Shown here: positions 1-9,256 of the stretch, in pieces
How positions within the stretch are numbered: the stretch's first letter is position 1
Layout of the letters: every line of letters starts with the position of its first letter
The notes under the pieces: model-generated
Databases searched by the model: none
What the model was told of the DNA's origin: nothing
Seen by the model: the letters and a program-made list of their open reading frames with translations, nothing else
Source of the DNA: Streptomyces hawaiiensis
Lineage (GTDB): Bacteria; Actinomycetota; Actinomycetes; Streptomycetales; Streptomycetaceae
Assembly: GCF_004803895.1 (NCBI RefSeq)
Contig: NZ_CP021978.1
Span: forward strand, 7,192,001-7,256,000
Length of the DNA stretch: 64,000 bases
Direction: 5' to 3'
Translations under genes and position numbers: made by a program

Positions 1-1
1 C

Positions 2-373
2 TTCGTGGGAATCGATGCCGATGCGACCCGGGACAAATTGGACCGGTCAGCTGCGCTGGACATCCTCCGGCAGGAAGGCAGCGCGCTCGCCGCGCTCGAC
101 GACCGCAGCACGTCAGCGCTTATGGACATCTTCATCAACAACAACAAGTTGCTGACAGGATTCAACCCCGTCCGCTTCCGTGGGGAGCTCCTGCACTTCA
201 CGGCCACGCTGGGCCGGGACGAGAGGACACCGACGGCGCGGAGTTGGCGACCGCATGTCGAAGGCCGTATCGAGGACCACCCGATCGCCTGCGAGCACCG
301 GGACATGGTTCAGCCAGGGCCGCTTGCCGAAATCGCAAAGATCGTGGCCGACAAGCTTGACACCAGGCCCTGA
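2..373 (+). CDS. NRPS C-terminus with thioesterase domain (partial)
   Basis: This is the last ~123 residues of a protein that begins upstream of the window; the reading frame is open from base 2. The segment looks like the end of a type I alpha/beta-hydrolase thioesterase of a nonribosomal peptide synthetase. It has the FNPVRFRGELLHF strand, the R-S-W-x-P-H-V-x-G motif and the late C-E-H-R-D-M motif that carries the catalytic histidine. Such domains release or macrocyclise the finished peptide. An MbtH gene follows 39 bases downstream in the same direction, which supports the NRPS reading. The adenylation, condensation and carrier domains are outside the window, so the product cannot be read here. 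Confidence 0.85.
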   Translation, partial: FVGIDADATRDKLDRSAALDILRQEGSALAALDDRSTSALMDIFINNNKLLTGFNPVRFRGELLHFTATLGRDERTPTARSWRPHVEGRIEDHPIACEHRDMVQPGPLAEIAKIVADKLDTRP

Positions 374-412
374 AGAAACAAGAGCAGACAAGAAAAACGA
401 AAGGTGACTATC

Positions 413-640
413 GTGTCCAATCCCTTTGAGGACAACGACAGCGAATACCTGGCGCTTGTCAACGACGAAGGACAATACTCACTCTGGCCCGCGTACATCG
501 GCGTCCCTGAGGGATGGCATGTAGCGCACCAGAAGGCTGGCCGTCAGGTCTGCCTGGAATACATTGAGGCGCAATGGACGGACATGCGTCCCCGGAGCCT
601 TGCCCAAGCGGTCACGCAGGCCACGACGGCAACTCAGTAG
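413..640 (+). CDS. MbtH-like NRPS accessory protein
   Basis: This 75-residue protein is of MbtH size. It opens SNPFEDND and carries the family signature: N-x-E-x-Q-Y-S-L-W-P with a downstream P-x-G-W. MbtH proteins bind and activate NRPS adenylation domains in the cytosol. The GTG at 413 is preferred over the in-frame GTG at 404, because a GAAAGGTGA ribosome-binding site sits 6 bases before 413 and the family normally begins M-S-N-P-F. It sits directly behind the NRPS end and is probably the last gene of that transcript, since a strong hairpin follows at 678. Confidence 0.93.
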   Translation: MSNPFEDNDSEYLALVNDEGQYSLWPAYIGVPEGWHVAHQKAGRQVCLEYIEAQWTDMRPRSLAQAVTQATTATQ

Positions 641-677
641 CCGGAAGCATCTGGTCTTTCCAGATTCGTGTCTGATC

Positions 678-710
678 AATGCCCCTGCGTGCTCCGCGCG
701 CAGGGGCGTT
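678..710 (+). terminator. Hairpin terminator after the NRPS/MbtH operon
   Basis: ATGCCCCTGCG and CGCAGGGGCGT form an 11-bp stem around a 9-base loop, 38 bases after the MbtH stop. There is no long U-run, as is common in Streptomyces terminators. It likely marks the end of the biosynthetic transcript. Confidence 0.7.
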
Positions 711-774
711 CCTCGCCCTGTGAGTGATGTGGTCAATATTGGTATTTAAGGGATTCGGATGACGGTCGACGACG

Positions 775-1325
775 TCAGCCACGAGGGCTTGCGCATCCTG
801 CTCCGCGAAAGAAGGCGTCTCCTTTCAACGGCTGAAGACCTGGGAGACCTAACGCGATCCGGACTACGCGGCCAAGAAGGACCGGATCGAACATCACGAC
901 GCAATCGCCGACAGCAAGGTCATACCCGAGGACGACGAACCCGAAGGCGTCTTCTGCAGGGACGAGTTCGGGCCGCTTCTGATGCCCCACCCGGGCCAAC
1001 AGTGGGCTGCCGCTACCTGCGTAGCCTCCACCCGCTTGAGACCCGCATCGCGATCGTCTGCAACAACTTCTCCCCGCACCTGACCACGAAGAGCTGCCAG
1101 CGGGTCGGCACCTGGGCCGCCGCGAACAGCGTCGAGATCGCCTACACCCCGACCAACAGCTCCTGGCTCCACCGGATAGAAGCGCAGTTCACCACCCTGC
1201 GCTACTTCACCCTCGACGGCACCGACCACGCCACCCACAAGGAACAGGGCAGCATGATCAGCCGATACATCATCTGGCGAAACCGCCATGGCGACGACCA
1301 GCGCCTACGCGCCGTCGTCGAAAGG
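775..1325 (+). pseudogene. IS630-family transposase relic
   Basis: The DDE_3 (IS630) C-terminal half is readable from about 1003 to 1325: V-C-N-N-F-S-P-H-L, then Y-T-P-T-N-S-S-W-L-H-R-I-E, then a conserved tail ending in a W-R-N motif. The N-terminal part lies in another frame (R-D-P-D-Y-A-A-K-K-D-R and D-E-F-G-P-L), so at least one frameshift separates the halves. The first catalytic aspartate region is damaged, so it is not functional. It is the first of several mobile relics between the NRPS end and clpP. Confidence 0.75.
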
Positions 1326-1380
1326 GGTCTGTCAGACGTTCGGATCTGGCTCGTAGTCGGTGGTGACGCCGGGGTGTCTG

Positions 1381-2785
1381 TCAGGGCAGGAGCATGCGGT
1401 GGCGGAGGAGGCCGAATCGGGCGCGTCCGTGCTTCTGTCGCATGATCCTCCTAATGCAGGTGTTGCCACCTTCGGTGCGGCCGTTGTGGTAGGGCAAGGT
1501 GAGGCCGGCGTCCACGGCGGACCGGTAGTCTTCGAGGCCGTTGGTGAAGCTGCGCAGGTGGGGTAGTTCGACGGTGTGGGCGGCCGTGATCCACTCGGTG
1601 AGTTTCCCGTCGTTGCCCTCGGCCGGTTTTGGCAGGGTGGCGAAGCCGCGTACGGGATCGGCAATGTGGTCATCTCCGGGCAGGCCGCGACGATCTTCTC
1701 CAGCAGGGTCGTTTCCTTCGGGCGCAGGTTTTCGGGGTCGGTGAGCAGGAGGCGGCTGGCGTGGCGTGGGGTAGTGACGGAGCGGTCGCCTTCGGCGCGG
1801 CCCTGGTTGAGGTCGCGGACCAGGAGGTTCGCGCTGCGGGTGTAGCCCAGCTTCCTTATCTCTCCCAGCAGTTGGTTGACAGGAACTCCCGGTTCAGCCA
1901 CCCGGCGGGTGCGCAGATGGTCGCGGTAGGGGTCAACGAGCGTGGGCCGGTAGGCGGGGGCGATGCGCAGAGCCTGGGCTTGGGCATGCGGGCGTAGCGT
2001 TTGACGGTGTCAGGGCTACTCCGAGGCGGCGGGAGCAGTCGAGCAGGCCGACACCCTGGCCGACGAGGTCGTGGATCTTGTTCCAGCTTTCGCGGGTGGT
2101 CTGCTCGCGTACTCCGCCGGGGCGGGTCGGATTGATGGTGGCCCAGCATCCGATGTGCGCGCAGACCTCGAGCTGGACTTTGTCGCAGAGGTTGCGCCAG
2201 AGGTGCCATCGGTCGCTGACCTGCACCGCGTCGGACAGGGCCCGGCGGATGGCCTCGGCGTAGATGGCCGAGCCGTCGCGGTACACGATCTCGGCAACAG
2301 AGTGTTCGCGCAGCCAGGACTCCAGAGTGGCCCTCTCGCGGTCGGGCAGGACCGCGACGCGGCGGCCGGTTTCGGCATCTGTGATGATCGTGGCGTAACG
2401 GTGGCGGCGGCGCAGGGCGAAATCATCCACGCCGATCACCCGCGGGACCGCCTGCTGTGGCAGCGGCAGGCGTCGCAGATGGCGTAGCGCGGTGCTGCGG
2501 GAGACGGGCACGGCCAGCAGGCCGGCGAGGCGTGCGGCCGCCCGACCGCATAACTCCTCCGCCACCTGGGATATCTGTCAGGCAAGCCGCACCGTGCGGC
2601 TCTGATGGCGTTCCAGCAGTCCGTGACACCTTCGCCGTCAGCGTCCGGCACACCGGACACGGCACCGCCACATCCCGCGTGCGGGCCGTGACCACCACCG
2701 CGTCACCACAGCCCTCCACGTCCTCGACAACGAGCACCGGCAACCCGAAAAAAGACACTGTGCCGATAAGGGAGTTGACAACCAT
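1381..2785 (-). pseudogene. ISL3-family transposase relic
   Basis: Read on the minus strand, this has the ISL3 order. A zinc-binding N-terminus (C-P-V-C-R-T-L-T) lies near 2660. The DDE core G-V-D-D-F-A-L-R-R and D-R-W-H-L-W-R-N-L follows at 2450-2200. The C-terminal region R-M-L-L ends at 1381. The frame changes near 2570, 2000 and 1680, so the gene is broken in at least three places. No intact terminal repeats were found by eye. Confidence 0.8.
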
Positions 2786-2880
2786 CGCGAGATCACGATC
2801 GCGAATGACTACCCGGTGTCAGCACCGACTATGGGCCAGAGCCAGTCCCAGTCACGAAGCACGAGAGAACGGCCGCTTCT

Positions 2881-4212
2881 ATGAGTCTCCCGGTCCACGC
2901 GCCCGCGGGCGAGGCGTTCGATGTCTTGTCCCGCTTTCGGGTCGAGTTCTACGAGTGCCTTTACGCCCGCGCGGATGCACTCTTCGAGCTCACGGACGCC
3001 GTGCTGTGTGCAGACGGGCCGGTGAAGACGCTGGTCGAGTTGTCGCTGGCGGTCGAGTACCGGCGCGGGCACGGGGCGATGAACGCGGCGTTGGACCGGG
3101 GCCGGCTGGAGCCGGCGCGGTTGCGGCGCGCGCTGGCGGGCCTGCTGCTGCCCAGGGCGGCCGACGGGCGGATCGTGCTGGCTGTGGATGTGAGCAACCG
3201 GCTCCGCCCCGACGCCCCGACCAGCGAGGACCGGCTGTTCTGCCACGTCTACGGACGCGGAGCCCGCAGCCGGGACCAGTTCGTGTCGGGCTGGCCGTAT
3301 ACTCCTTCGTCGCCGCTCGGAGACCGACCGGACCTCCTGGGTCGCGTTGCTGGGTGCGGTGCGCCTCGGGCCGGCCAACGACGCGACCATTGTTAACGCC
3401 GCCCAACTACGCGACGTCGTCGAGCGGTTGATCCAGTCCCAGCAGTGGAGCGCGGCTGATCCGGAGATCTGGATCGTCATGGACTCGAGCTACGACATCG
3501 CCTACCTTTCCCATGCCCTGGCGGACCTGCCGGTCGTCCTGGTCGGACGCCTGCGCTCGGACCGCGTCATGCTCCGTGTCCCCGGCCCCGCCCGCTCCGG
3601 GCCCAAGGCGGACGGCCGCGCCGGCACGGCGGCGTCCTGATCTTCGCCAAGCCCGACAGCTGGGCACGAACCCGAGGTCACCACGGTCACGGACACCACC
3701 CGCTACGGCAAGGCCGAGGCGATGAGCTGGGACCGGATACACCCGCGGCCCACCCACCGCGGCGCCTGGCTGAACCACACGAAAGAGGAACTGCCCCATC
3801 CTGCACGGCACGTTGATCCGCCTGAGGGTCGAGCACCTGCCGAGCGACCGCGACCCGAAACCGGTCTGGCTGTGGTGATCGGCCGCAGCCGCCACGCCGA
3901 CGGACGGTGTACCACTGGTGGCAGTCCCTCCTGCGCAGATTCGACCTCGAGCACACCTTCCGGCTCATGAAAGAGACCCTCGGCTGGACCGCCCCGAAGG
4001 TCCGCCACGCGGACACCGTCGACCTGTGGACCTGGCTCATCATCGCCGCCCACACCCAGCTCCGCCTCGCCCGACCCCTCGCCGAGGACCTCCGCCGCCC
4101 CTGGGAACGACCGGCCGAGCCTCGCCGACTCACCCCTACGGGGTCGAAGAACAAACACCGGGCCAAGCACCAAGACGTCGTCAAGACAGTCAAACGCGCC
4201 GAGTCAATCTAG
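2881..4212 (+). pseudogene. Broken DDE transposase (NF041680/IS701-like)
   Basis: The N-terminus from 2881 reads like a Streptomyces transposase of the NF041680 type: F-D-V-L-S-R-F-R, D-A-V-L-C-A-D-G-P-V, L-A-V-D-V-S-N-R-L-R-P-D, and D-R-L-F-C-H-V-Y-G-R-G. The frame shifts near 3340, 3640 and 3800-3900. The tail 3907-4212 keeps the Y-H-W-W-Q and R-F-D-L-E-H-T-F-R blocks. With at least three frameshifts it cannot make a full transposase. The family name is recalled from similar proteins and was not searched. Confidence 0.7.
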
Positions 4213-4770
4213 GAACACCAAGCCCGCCCACGCTAAACGCCAAGCTTAGGCGTAGGTCGTGCCGACGGAGATGCCGAAGCGAAAGCGAGTTGGACGAGGT
4301 CTTGCCTGCGGAGGCGCAGCAGCCGACCAGGGCACGCTGGTGCGGCCGGAAGCATGCAACGGCGGTGCCCCTCGGGTAACGATCCCCATCGGGTAACGAT
4401 GAGCATGTTGACCCACTTGATGTTGCGGGCCAGGAGGTTGTTGACGCTGGCCGTACGGGGCCGCAGCAGTCGGACTTGCTCCGCGCAAACGGTGCCGTGA
4501 CCCATCGAGAGGCGGTTACCCACCATCTCGCGGCTTCGGCGCTGATGGCCGGTACGTCGTGGCCGTGAGCTTGGTGAGCCTGCCTCGTTCGCGCGGAGCG
4601 AAGAACACGTCGACCGATCCTTGCCCGCTTTACCCTGAAGGCCAGCGGACTTGAGGCCCACTGCTCCATGTGGGCGCCCCCCTTGCTCCGCAACGAGGGG
4701 AGCGCTCAGCGATGTCTCCTTTGACCCGATGAACAGAGGTGAATATGAACGGCAGTTGACAATGGAGACG
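4213..4770. other. Intergenic tract, no supported gene
   Basis: I see no credible coding region in these ~560 bases. The frames show no recognisable motif and mixed codon use. The only structure is a 12-base direct repeat TCGGGTAACGAT at 4372-4383 and 4389-4400, with a 17-base period. It is probably scrambled mobile-element debris. Confidence 0.4.
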
Positions 4771-4771
4771 C

Positions 4772-4800
4772 TTGCATGCCATGAGGCATCACTGTAGGAT
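4772..4800 (+). promoter_or_regulatory. Candidate sigma-70-type promoter
   Basis: TTGCAT (4772-4777) and TAGGAT (4795-4800) are separated by 17 bases, close to the Streptomyces housekeeping consensus. An AGGAGG ribosome-binding site follows at 4817-4822. It would drive the small reading frame near 4826-4830 and perhaps clpP further down. This is sequence inspection only. Confidence 0.5.
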
Positions 4801-4829
4801 GCAACGTACGCCGTACAGGAGGTAAGTGC

Positions 4830-5447
4830 GTGACCCATCCAGCATCTTCTCTGCGGCGCTGGCAGGTTGTGAGCTTCTCAAGGTTTCCCAGGTTGACTGG
4901 CGTACCAGATGGTACGACCTCACCACGCGTGGTCGCGGGCTTATACGCCAGCAGGACCAACACCGAGTCACAGGTGAAATCATTATCAACTACGTCGGCT
5001 TACATCTGCGGCTTGCCAGGTTCGGAGCGCCTGGGAGCTACCAGCGTATCCGCTGATGTCATTTCCCTTCGGTCCCTTGCGGGCCTCATGGTTGAGGGAA
5101 TCACGCTGGAAGACGCGCGGCAAGGATATACCTTCTTTATCAGCTTTCCCGTCGTAGCCGCTCGCCTTGCTGCGGCGATCATTTTTTCGCGCCGTTGCCG
5201 AGATTTTTATGGCTCGAATCAGCAACCTTGGCGGCGCTCATTTCCCTTGAACCGACCACTGATGGACCCAGTGCTGCGGCATCTAGTGTTTGCGCTCTTT
5301 GAAATTTGCCGACCACGTGGCCCATCAATCGAGATGTCAATAACCTCCTCGCGTAAAGAATACCTCTCTACCACACCAAGCAGATTCTCCAGAGGGCGAA
5401 ATCACGCATACCGACCTCCAGGAAATCAAAAGGCAGACCACCTGTGA
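4830..5447 (+). CDS. Doubtful hypothetical protein upstream of clpP
   Basis: A GTG at 4830 lies 7 bases after AGGAGG and opens a 205-codon frame to 5447. A second frame starting with GTG at 4826 (76 codons, stop at 5054-5056) also uses this site, and its product looks more protein-like (W-R-T-R-W-Y-D-L, I-I-I-N-Y-V-G-L-H-L-R-L). Third-position GC is weak in both, and the tract is more AT-rich than its surroundings. One reading is a small real gene at 4826-5056 followed by decayed sequence. I recognise neither product. A promoter precedes both frames, and clpP begins 34 bases after 5447. Confidence 0.25.
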   Translation: MTHPASSLRRWQVVSFSRFPRLTGVPDGTTSPRVVAGLYASRTNTESQVKSLSTTSAYICGLPGSERLGATSVSADVISLRSLAGLMVEGITLEDARQGYTFFISFPVVAARLAAAIIFSRRCRDFYGSNQQPWRRSFPLNRPLMDPVLRHLVFALFEICRPRGPSIEMSITSSRKEYLSTTPSRFSRGRNHAYRPPGNQKADHL

Positions 5448-5481
5448 CTGGCCACGAGTATCAGAACGGTAAGGAGTTACA

Positions 5482-6102
5482 GTGAAGGACATTAAGGAAC
5501 TGACGGGTCGCACCCTCGGCGCATCACGGTGGAACCTGAACGACCAGGTAATGCATCGCCTCATGGACGAGCGTATTATTATGCTGGGTCAAGAGGTCGA
5601 TGACGCCGGAAGCAATGCGATTTGCTCGCAACTGCTTCTGTTGGCAGGAGATTCCCCTCGCGACATCAGCCTTTATATCAACTCACCGGGTGGGTCCGTC
5701 ACCGCGGGAATGGCTATCTACGACACCATGAACTACATCGAGAACGATGTAGTCACAGTAGCGATGGGGACCGCAGCCTCGATGGGCCAATTCCTCCTGA
5801 CTGCGGGCACCCCAGGCAAGCGCATCGTTCTGCCTCATGCGGAAATCCTCATGCACCAGCCCTCTGCCGGTCTCGGCGGCTCTGCCAGTGACATCAAGAT
5901 TCATGCCGAGCGACTCATTCGTGTCAAAAAGCGCATGATTGACATCACGGCTCAGCACACCGGACGGACTGTCGAGGAGATTAAGCGGGATTCAGACCGC
6001 GACAGGTGGTTCTCCGCTGACGAAGCAGTCGAGTACGGCCTCGCCGACAGGGTTGAATATGTAGCCGCTACCGTTCCTGGCAATATCGGGGCAGCGAAGT
6101 AG
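5482..6102 (+). CDS. clpP: Accessory ClpP serine protease
   Basis: This 206-residue protein has the full ClpP catalytic triad: serine in G-T-A-A-S-M-G-Q, histidine in L-M-H-Q-P-S-A-G, and aspartate in S-D-R-D-R-W-F. The adjacent I-N-S-P-G-G-S-V-T-A-G-M loop is also present. ClpP forms the tetradecameric peptidase core that works with Clp ATPases. A good AAGGAG lies 5 bases before the GTG start. Streptomyces carry their core clpP genes in clpP1P2 and clpP3P4 operons with partner genes. This copy stands alone, has no ATPase or second clpP beside it, and lies among transposase debris near an NRPS end. An accessory ClpP confers self-resistance in ADEP producers. That role here is inference from context, while the protease identity is secure. 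Confidence 0.95.
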   Translation: MKDIKELTGRTLGASRWNLNDQVMHRLMDERIIMLGQEVDDAGSNAICSQLLLLAGDSPRDISLYINSPGGSVTAGMAIYDTMNYIENDVVTVAMGTAASMGQFLLTAGTPGKRIVLPHAEILMHQPSAGLGGSASDIKIHAERLIRVKKRMIDITAQHTGRTVEEIKRDSDRDRWFSADEAVEYGLADRVEYVAATVPGNIGAAK

Positions 6103-6141
6103 TTTCGCGTCTGACGCCTACTGACTGAGCCCTTTCCTACC

Positions 6142-6515
6142 TCAGGCTGACGTGGCCAAGTGGAGGGCCAGGACCGCCTTCACGACGTCGGTGATGCGGG
6201 TCGTGCTGCAACGGAGCTTTCGCGGCAGGCGCCACTGCTTCAAGGTGGCTATGGCCTGCTCACCGACGGCGCGGATCCAGGCGCGGGAGACGTTGACAGC
6301 CCGCTGACCGGCGAACAACTCGTTCCACCGGCCGCGGTGGGGAACACGGATTGTGCCCCGCGCACCCTGGTAGCCCTTGTCGGCCCAGCAGCGGATGGCC
6401 GAGCTGGTCAGGGCGTCGACGATGCCGTCGTGCGCGGACCCCCTTGATGTCGTGGATGGTGCCGGGCAGCGCAGGCGAAGTCCACAGTGTCGGCCGAACG
6501 GATCGGACTGCCAAC
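6142..6515 (-). pseudogene. IS5-family transposase fragment (C-terminal)
   Basis: On the minus strand the end of an IS5/IS112-like transposase is readable: W-A-D-K-G-Y-Q-G-A, R-G-R-W-N-E-L, E-Q-A-I-A-T-L-K-Q-W, ending L-A-L-H-L-A-T-S-A at 6142. A frameshift near 6440 separates it from a short upstream block (G-T-I-H-D). The rest of the gene is missing at a junction near 6515 with an IS110 fragment on the other strand. Confidence 0.75.
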
Positions 6516-6517
6516 TC

Positions 6518-6877
6518 CTGGCGCGGGTACGCATTTTCGGCGCCCTGCGTCGAGCGGGTGTGGAATGCACCGGTTCCTACGGAGCAGCCTTGGCACGCTT
6601 CCTGAGCCGGGAGAACGTCCAGGTCGTCGAGGTGAATCAGCCCGACCGCGCCATGCGCCACAAGCACGGCAAGACCGACGCCGTCGATGCGGAGGCCGCC
6701 GCCCGCGCCGTGCTGTCCGGGCACGCTGACGTCACGCCCAAGACCTGCGAGGACCCAGCGGCCGACATGCGCGTGATGCGACTGGCGAGGGAGTCAGCCG
6801 TCAATGCCCGCACACAGGCGAAGAACCAGCTCAAGGCCGTCGCTGCTCGGTGTCGAACGGGACTGCTGTACGGATAG
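6518..6877 (+). pseudogene. IS110-family transposase fragment
   Basis: Part of the DEDD N-terminal domain of an IS110 transposase is seen: A-G-V-E-C-T-G-S-Y-G, V-N-Q-P-D-R, K-T-D-A-V-D-A-E-A-A-A-R-A-V, and A-R-T-Q-A-K-N-Q-L-K. Both ends are missing: the first aspartate upstream, and everything after the helix ending near 6845. It is squeezed between IS5 and IS3 relics. Confidence 0.8.
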
Positions 6878-6917
6878 GTGACACTTGACCTGGCTTGCTG
6901 AGAGGCGGCCCGGAAGG

Positions 6918-8093
6918 ATGTTGCCCAAGCCTCATCCAACGGAGTTCCGCGAGGACGTCGCGCGGGTCGCACGCAACCGTGGGCCCGGCGTCACGCTGGA
7001 ACAGATCGCCGCCGACTTCGGCGTCCACCCGATCACGCTGTCGAAGTGGCTGCGCCGCGCTGACACCGATGAGGGCGCCAGGCCCGCGACGGCGTCGGTG
7101 AGTCGGCCGAGCTGCGCGAGGCCCGCAAGCGCATCCGGCTGCTGGAGCAGAAGAACGAGGTTCTGCGGAGGGCTCCGGCGTATCTGTCGCAGGCGAACCC
7201 GCCGTGAAAAGTGATGTATCCGCTCGTCCGCGAGCTGGCCGCCGCCGCTGCCCCTCACCGGGTGCCGGTGGCGGTGACGTGTCGGGTGCTCGGGCTGGCC
7301 CGCCAACCCTACTACCGGTGGCTGGCCTCACCAGTCACCGATTTCGAGCTCGCCGAGGCATATCGGGCGAACGCCCTGTTCAACGCGCATCGCGACGATC
7401 TCGAGTTCGGTCACCGCTTCCTTCTCGACGAGGCCCGGGCCGCCCGGTGAGTCGATGGCTGAGCGGACCGCCTGGCGGATCTGCAGGGACAACCGCTGGT
7501 GGAGTGCCTTCGGCAAGCGCAGAAGGCGTGGTAAGAACGTCAAGGCCGGGCCGCCTATTCATGATGATCTGGTGCGGCGGGACTTCACCGCAGCCGGGCC
7601 GAACCGGTTGTGGCTGACGGACATTACCGAGCACACAACCGGCGAGAGCAAGCCATTTCTGGGGGGACGTGTACTCCAGCCGCATCGTTGGCTATTCCAT
7701 CGACGCCCGGATGAAGTCCAGCCTCGCGGTGAGAGCCCTTGAATCCGCGGTGGTCCGTCGCGGCCAGGTCGTTGGAGGCACTGTTTATTCCGACCGCGGG
7801 CCTCAGTTCCGCTCACGGAAGTTCGTGTCCGTTCTCGCACGGCAGGACATGGTCGGCTCCATGGGCCGGGTCGGAGCGGCCGGCGACAACGCGGCGATGG
7901 AGAGCTTCTTCGCGCTGCTGCAGAACATCGTCCTGGACCGCCGTACCTGGGCCACCCGCCAAAAGCTGCGGATCGCGATCGTTACCTGGATCGAGCGCAC
8001 CTACCACTGACGCCGGCGTCAAAGATGCCTGGCCCGATTGCCCCCGTCGAGTACGAGACCATCATGAACCCAGCCGCAGCCCTGGCTGCATAA
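6918..8093 (+). pseudogene. IS3-family element, frameshifted orfA/orfB
   Basis: OrfA begins at ATG 6918 (E-F-R-E-D-V-A-R-V-A-R, HTH L-E-Q-I-A-A-D-F-G-V-H) and loses frame near 7090. OrfB starts near 7211 (V-T-C-R-V-L-G-L-A-R-Q-P-Y-Y-R-W). It is broken near 7445, 7660 and 8005, but keeps the integrase core blocks L-W-L-T-D-I-T-E, V-Y-S-D-R-G-P-Q-F and D-N-A-A-M-E-S-F-F. The C-terminus V-E-Y-E-T-I-M ends at TAA 8091-8093, exactly where the next insertion sequence begins. At least four frame changes make it inactive. Confidence 0.85.
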
Positions 8094-9214
8094 GTGAGCG
8101 TTTGATTCTCGCTTGTCTGTTTCATTTGGCTTAGCTGTCGCGCCAGTTGGTGGTGGCTTCGTGGGTGAGGCGGCGGGTCATGAGGTTGATGGCAGCCAGT
8201 TGGATCATGGCGGCTGATCGGTGTGGGTGGGTTTCGTAGTCGCGGGCCAGGCGGCGGTGGTGCATGAGCCAGCCGAGGGTGCGTTCGATGACCCAGCGGC
8301 GGGGCTGGACGTGGAAGCCGCGGGTGGTGGGGTCGTGTTGGACGATTTCGAGGTCGATGCCGAGGTGGGCGGCTTGTTCTATGGCTTTGGTCTTGTAGCC
8401 GTTGTCGGCCCAGGCTTTGGTGATGGTGGGGTGGCGCTGGCGGACTTGGGTCAGAAGTTGGGTGCTGGCGGCGGAGTCGTGGACGCTGGCTGCGGTGACG
8501 GCTACGGCTAGCAGGAGGCCGAGGGTGTCGGTGACGATGTGCCGTTTGCGGCCGATGATTTTCTTGGCCGGGTCGATGCCTTGGCTGGTCAGGTGGACGG
8601 TGGCGGAGGTTTTGATGCTCTGGCTGTCGATCAGGCAGGCGCTGGGCTCGCTGGTGCGGCCTTCGGCCTGGCGGACTTTGCCGCGTAACAGGCCGGTGAG
8701 CTGGTCGAAGATGCCGTCGGCTTCCCAGTGGGCGAAGTAGCCGTAGACGGTCTGGTGGGGCGGGAAGTCGTGGGGCAGGTAGCGCCAGGGGATGCCGGTG
8801 CGGTCGACGTAGAGGATGGCGTTCATCAGGGCGCGCAGGTCGTGGGTGGGCTTGCGGATGCCGTTGCGGGCCTGGCGCCAGGCTTCGAGGGTGGGGCGGA
8901 TGAGTTCCCAGCGGGCGTCGGATAGGTCGCTGGGGTAGGGCCCCGTGAGGGCTGCATGATGCCTGGGTAAGGGGTGGAGGCCGGCCTGAGCAGGGCGTGT
9001 GCGGGAGTGTCGGTTGCGTGAGGGCGTGCGTTTTCAATCTCGCGTGAACCGGTGGATTTCTAAATGAGACAGGAGCTCTTGTATGGAAACCGGCGCATGA
9101 CTGGTCTACGGATTGCCGCAGACGCCATCTTTCCGGCGGATCGCTTGGGCCGGTGCTCATGCCTGGCCCCTAGAAATCATCACGAACTACCTGACAAGCG
9201 AATCAAACGCTCAC
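8094..9214. mobile_element. IS5-type insertion sequence with terminal inverted repeats
   Basis: The left end 8094-8117 and the right end 9193-9214 are inverted copies of GTGAGCGTTTGATT(CT)CGCTTGTC, differing by a 2-base indel. The same triplet TAA lies just outside each end (8091-8093 and 9215-9217), consistent with a 3-bp target duplication of the kind IS5 relatives make. The transposase stop lies 13 bases inside the left end. About 240 bases at the right end do not code for transposase, so the right boundary may instead be closer to 9080. The element sits at the stop codon of the IS3 orfB. Confidence 0.55.
8131..8826 (-). CDS. IS5-family DDE transposase
   Basis: The 231-residue frame has G-I-P-W-R-Y-L-P, D-S-Q-S-I-K-T-S, K-K-I-I-G-R-K-R-H-I, W-A-D-N-G-Y-K, and R-R-W-V-I-E-R-T-L-G-W-L. 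These are the usual IS5 blocks, and the DDE residues D, D and E are in place. Homology continues upstream in frame to about 8955 (Y-P-S-D-L-S-D-A-R-W-E-L), so ATG 8826 is not the natural start. No ATG or GTG was found at the expected place, so the 5-prime end may be damaged. It may be inactive despite an intact catalytic core. Confidence 0.8.
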   Translation of the reverse strand: MNAILYVDRTGIPWRYLPHDFPPHQTVYGYFAHWEADGIFDQLTGLLRGKVRQAEGRTSEPSACLIDSQSIKTSATVHLTSQGIDPAKKIIGRKRHIVTDTLGLLLAVAVTAASVHDSAASTQLLTQVRQRHPTITKAWADNGYKTKAIEQAAHLGIDLEIVQHDPTTRGFHVQPRRWVIERTLGWLMHHRRLARDYETHPHRSAAMIQLAAINLMTRRLTHEATTNWRDS

Positions 9215-9256
9215 TAAGAAGTCATCTCATTTGGCTGCCTCGATAGGCTGTGGTTC

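Noticed and set aside
4372..4405. 17-base tandem repeat taken as a possible CRISPR or iteron
   Set aside because: Only two units, with 12 identical bases; too little for an array or an origin.
4233..4838. 201-codon minus-strand frame between the transposase relic and clpP
   Set aside because: No motif, odd composition, and it covers the promoter and ribosome-binding site of the plus-strand frame.
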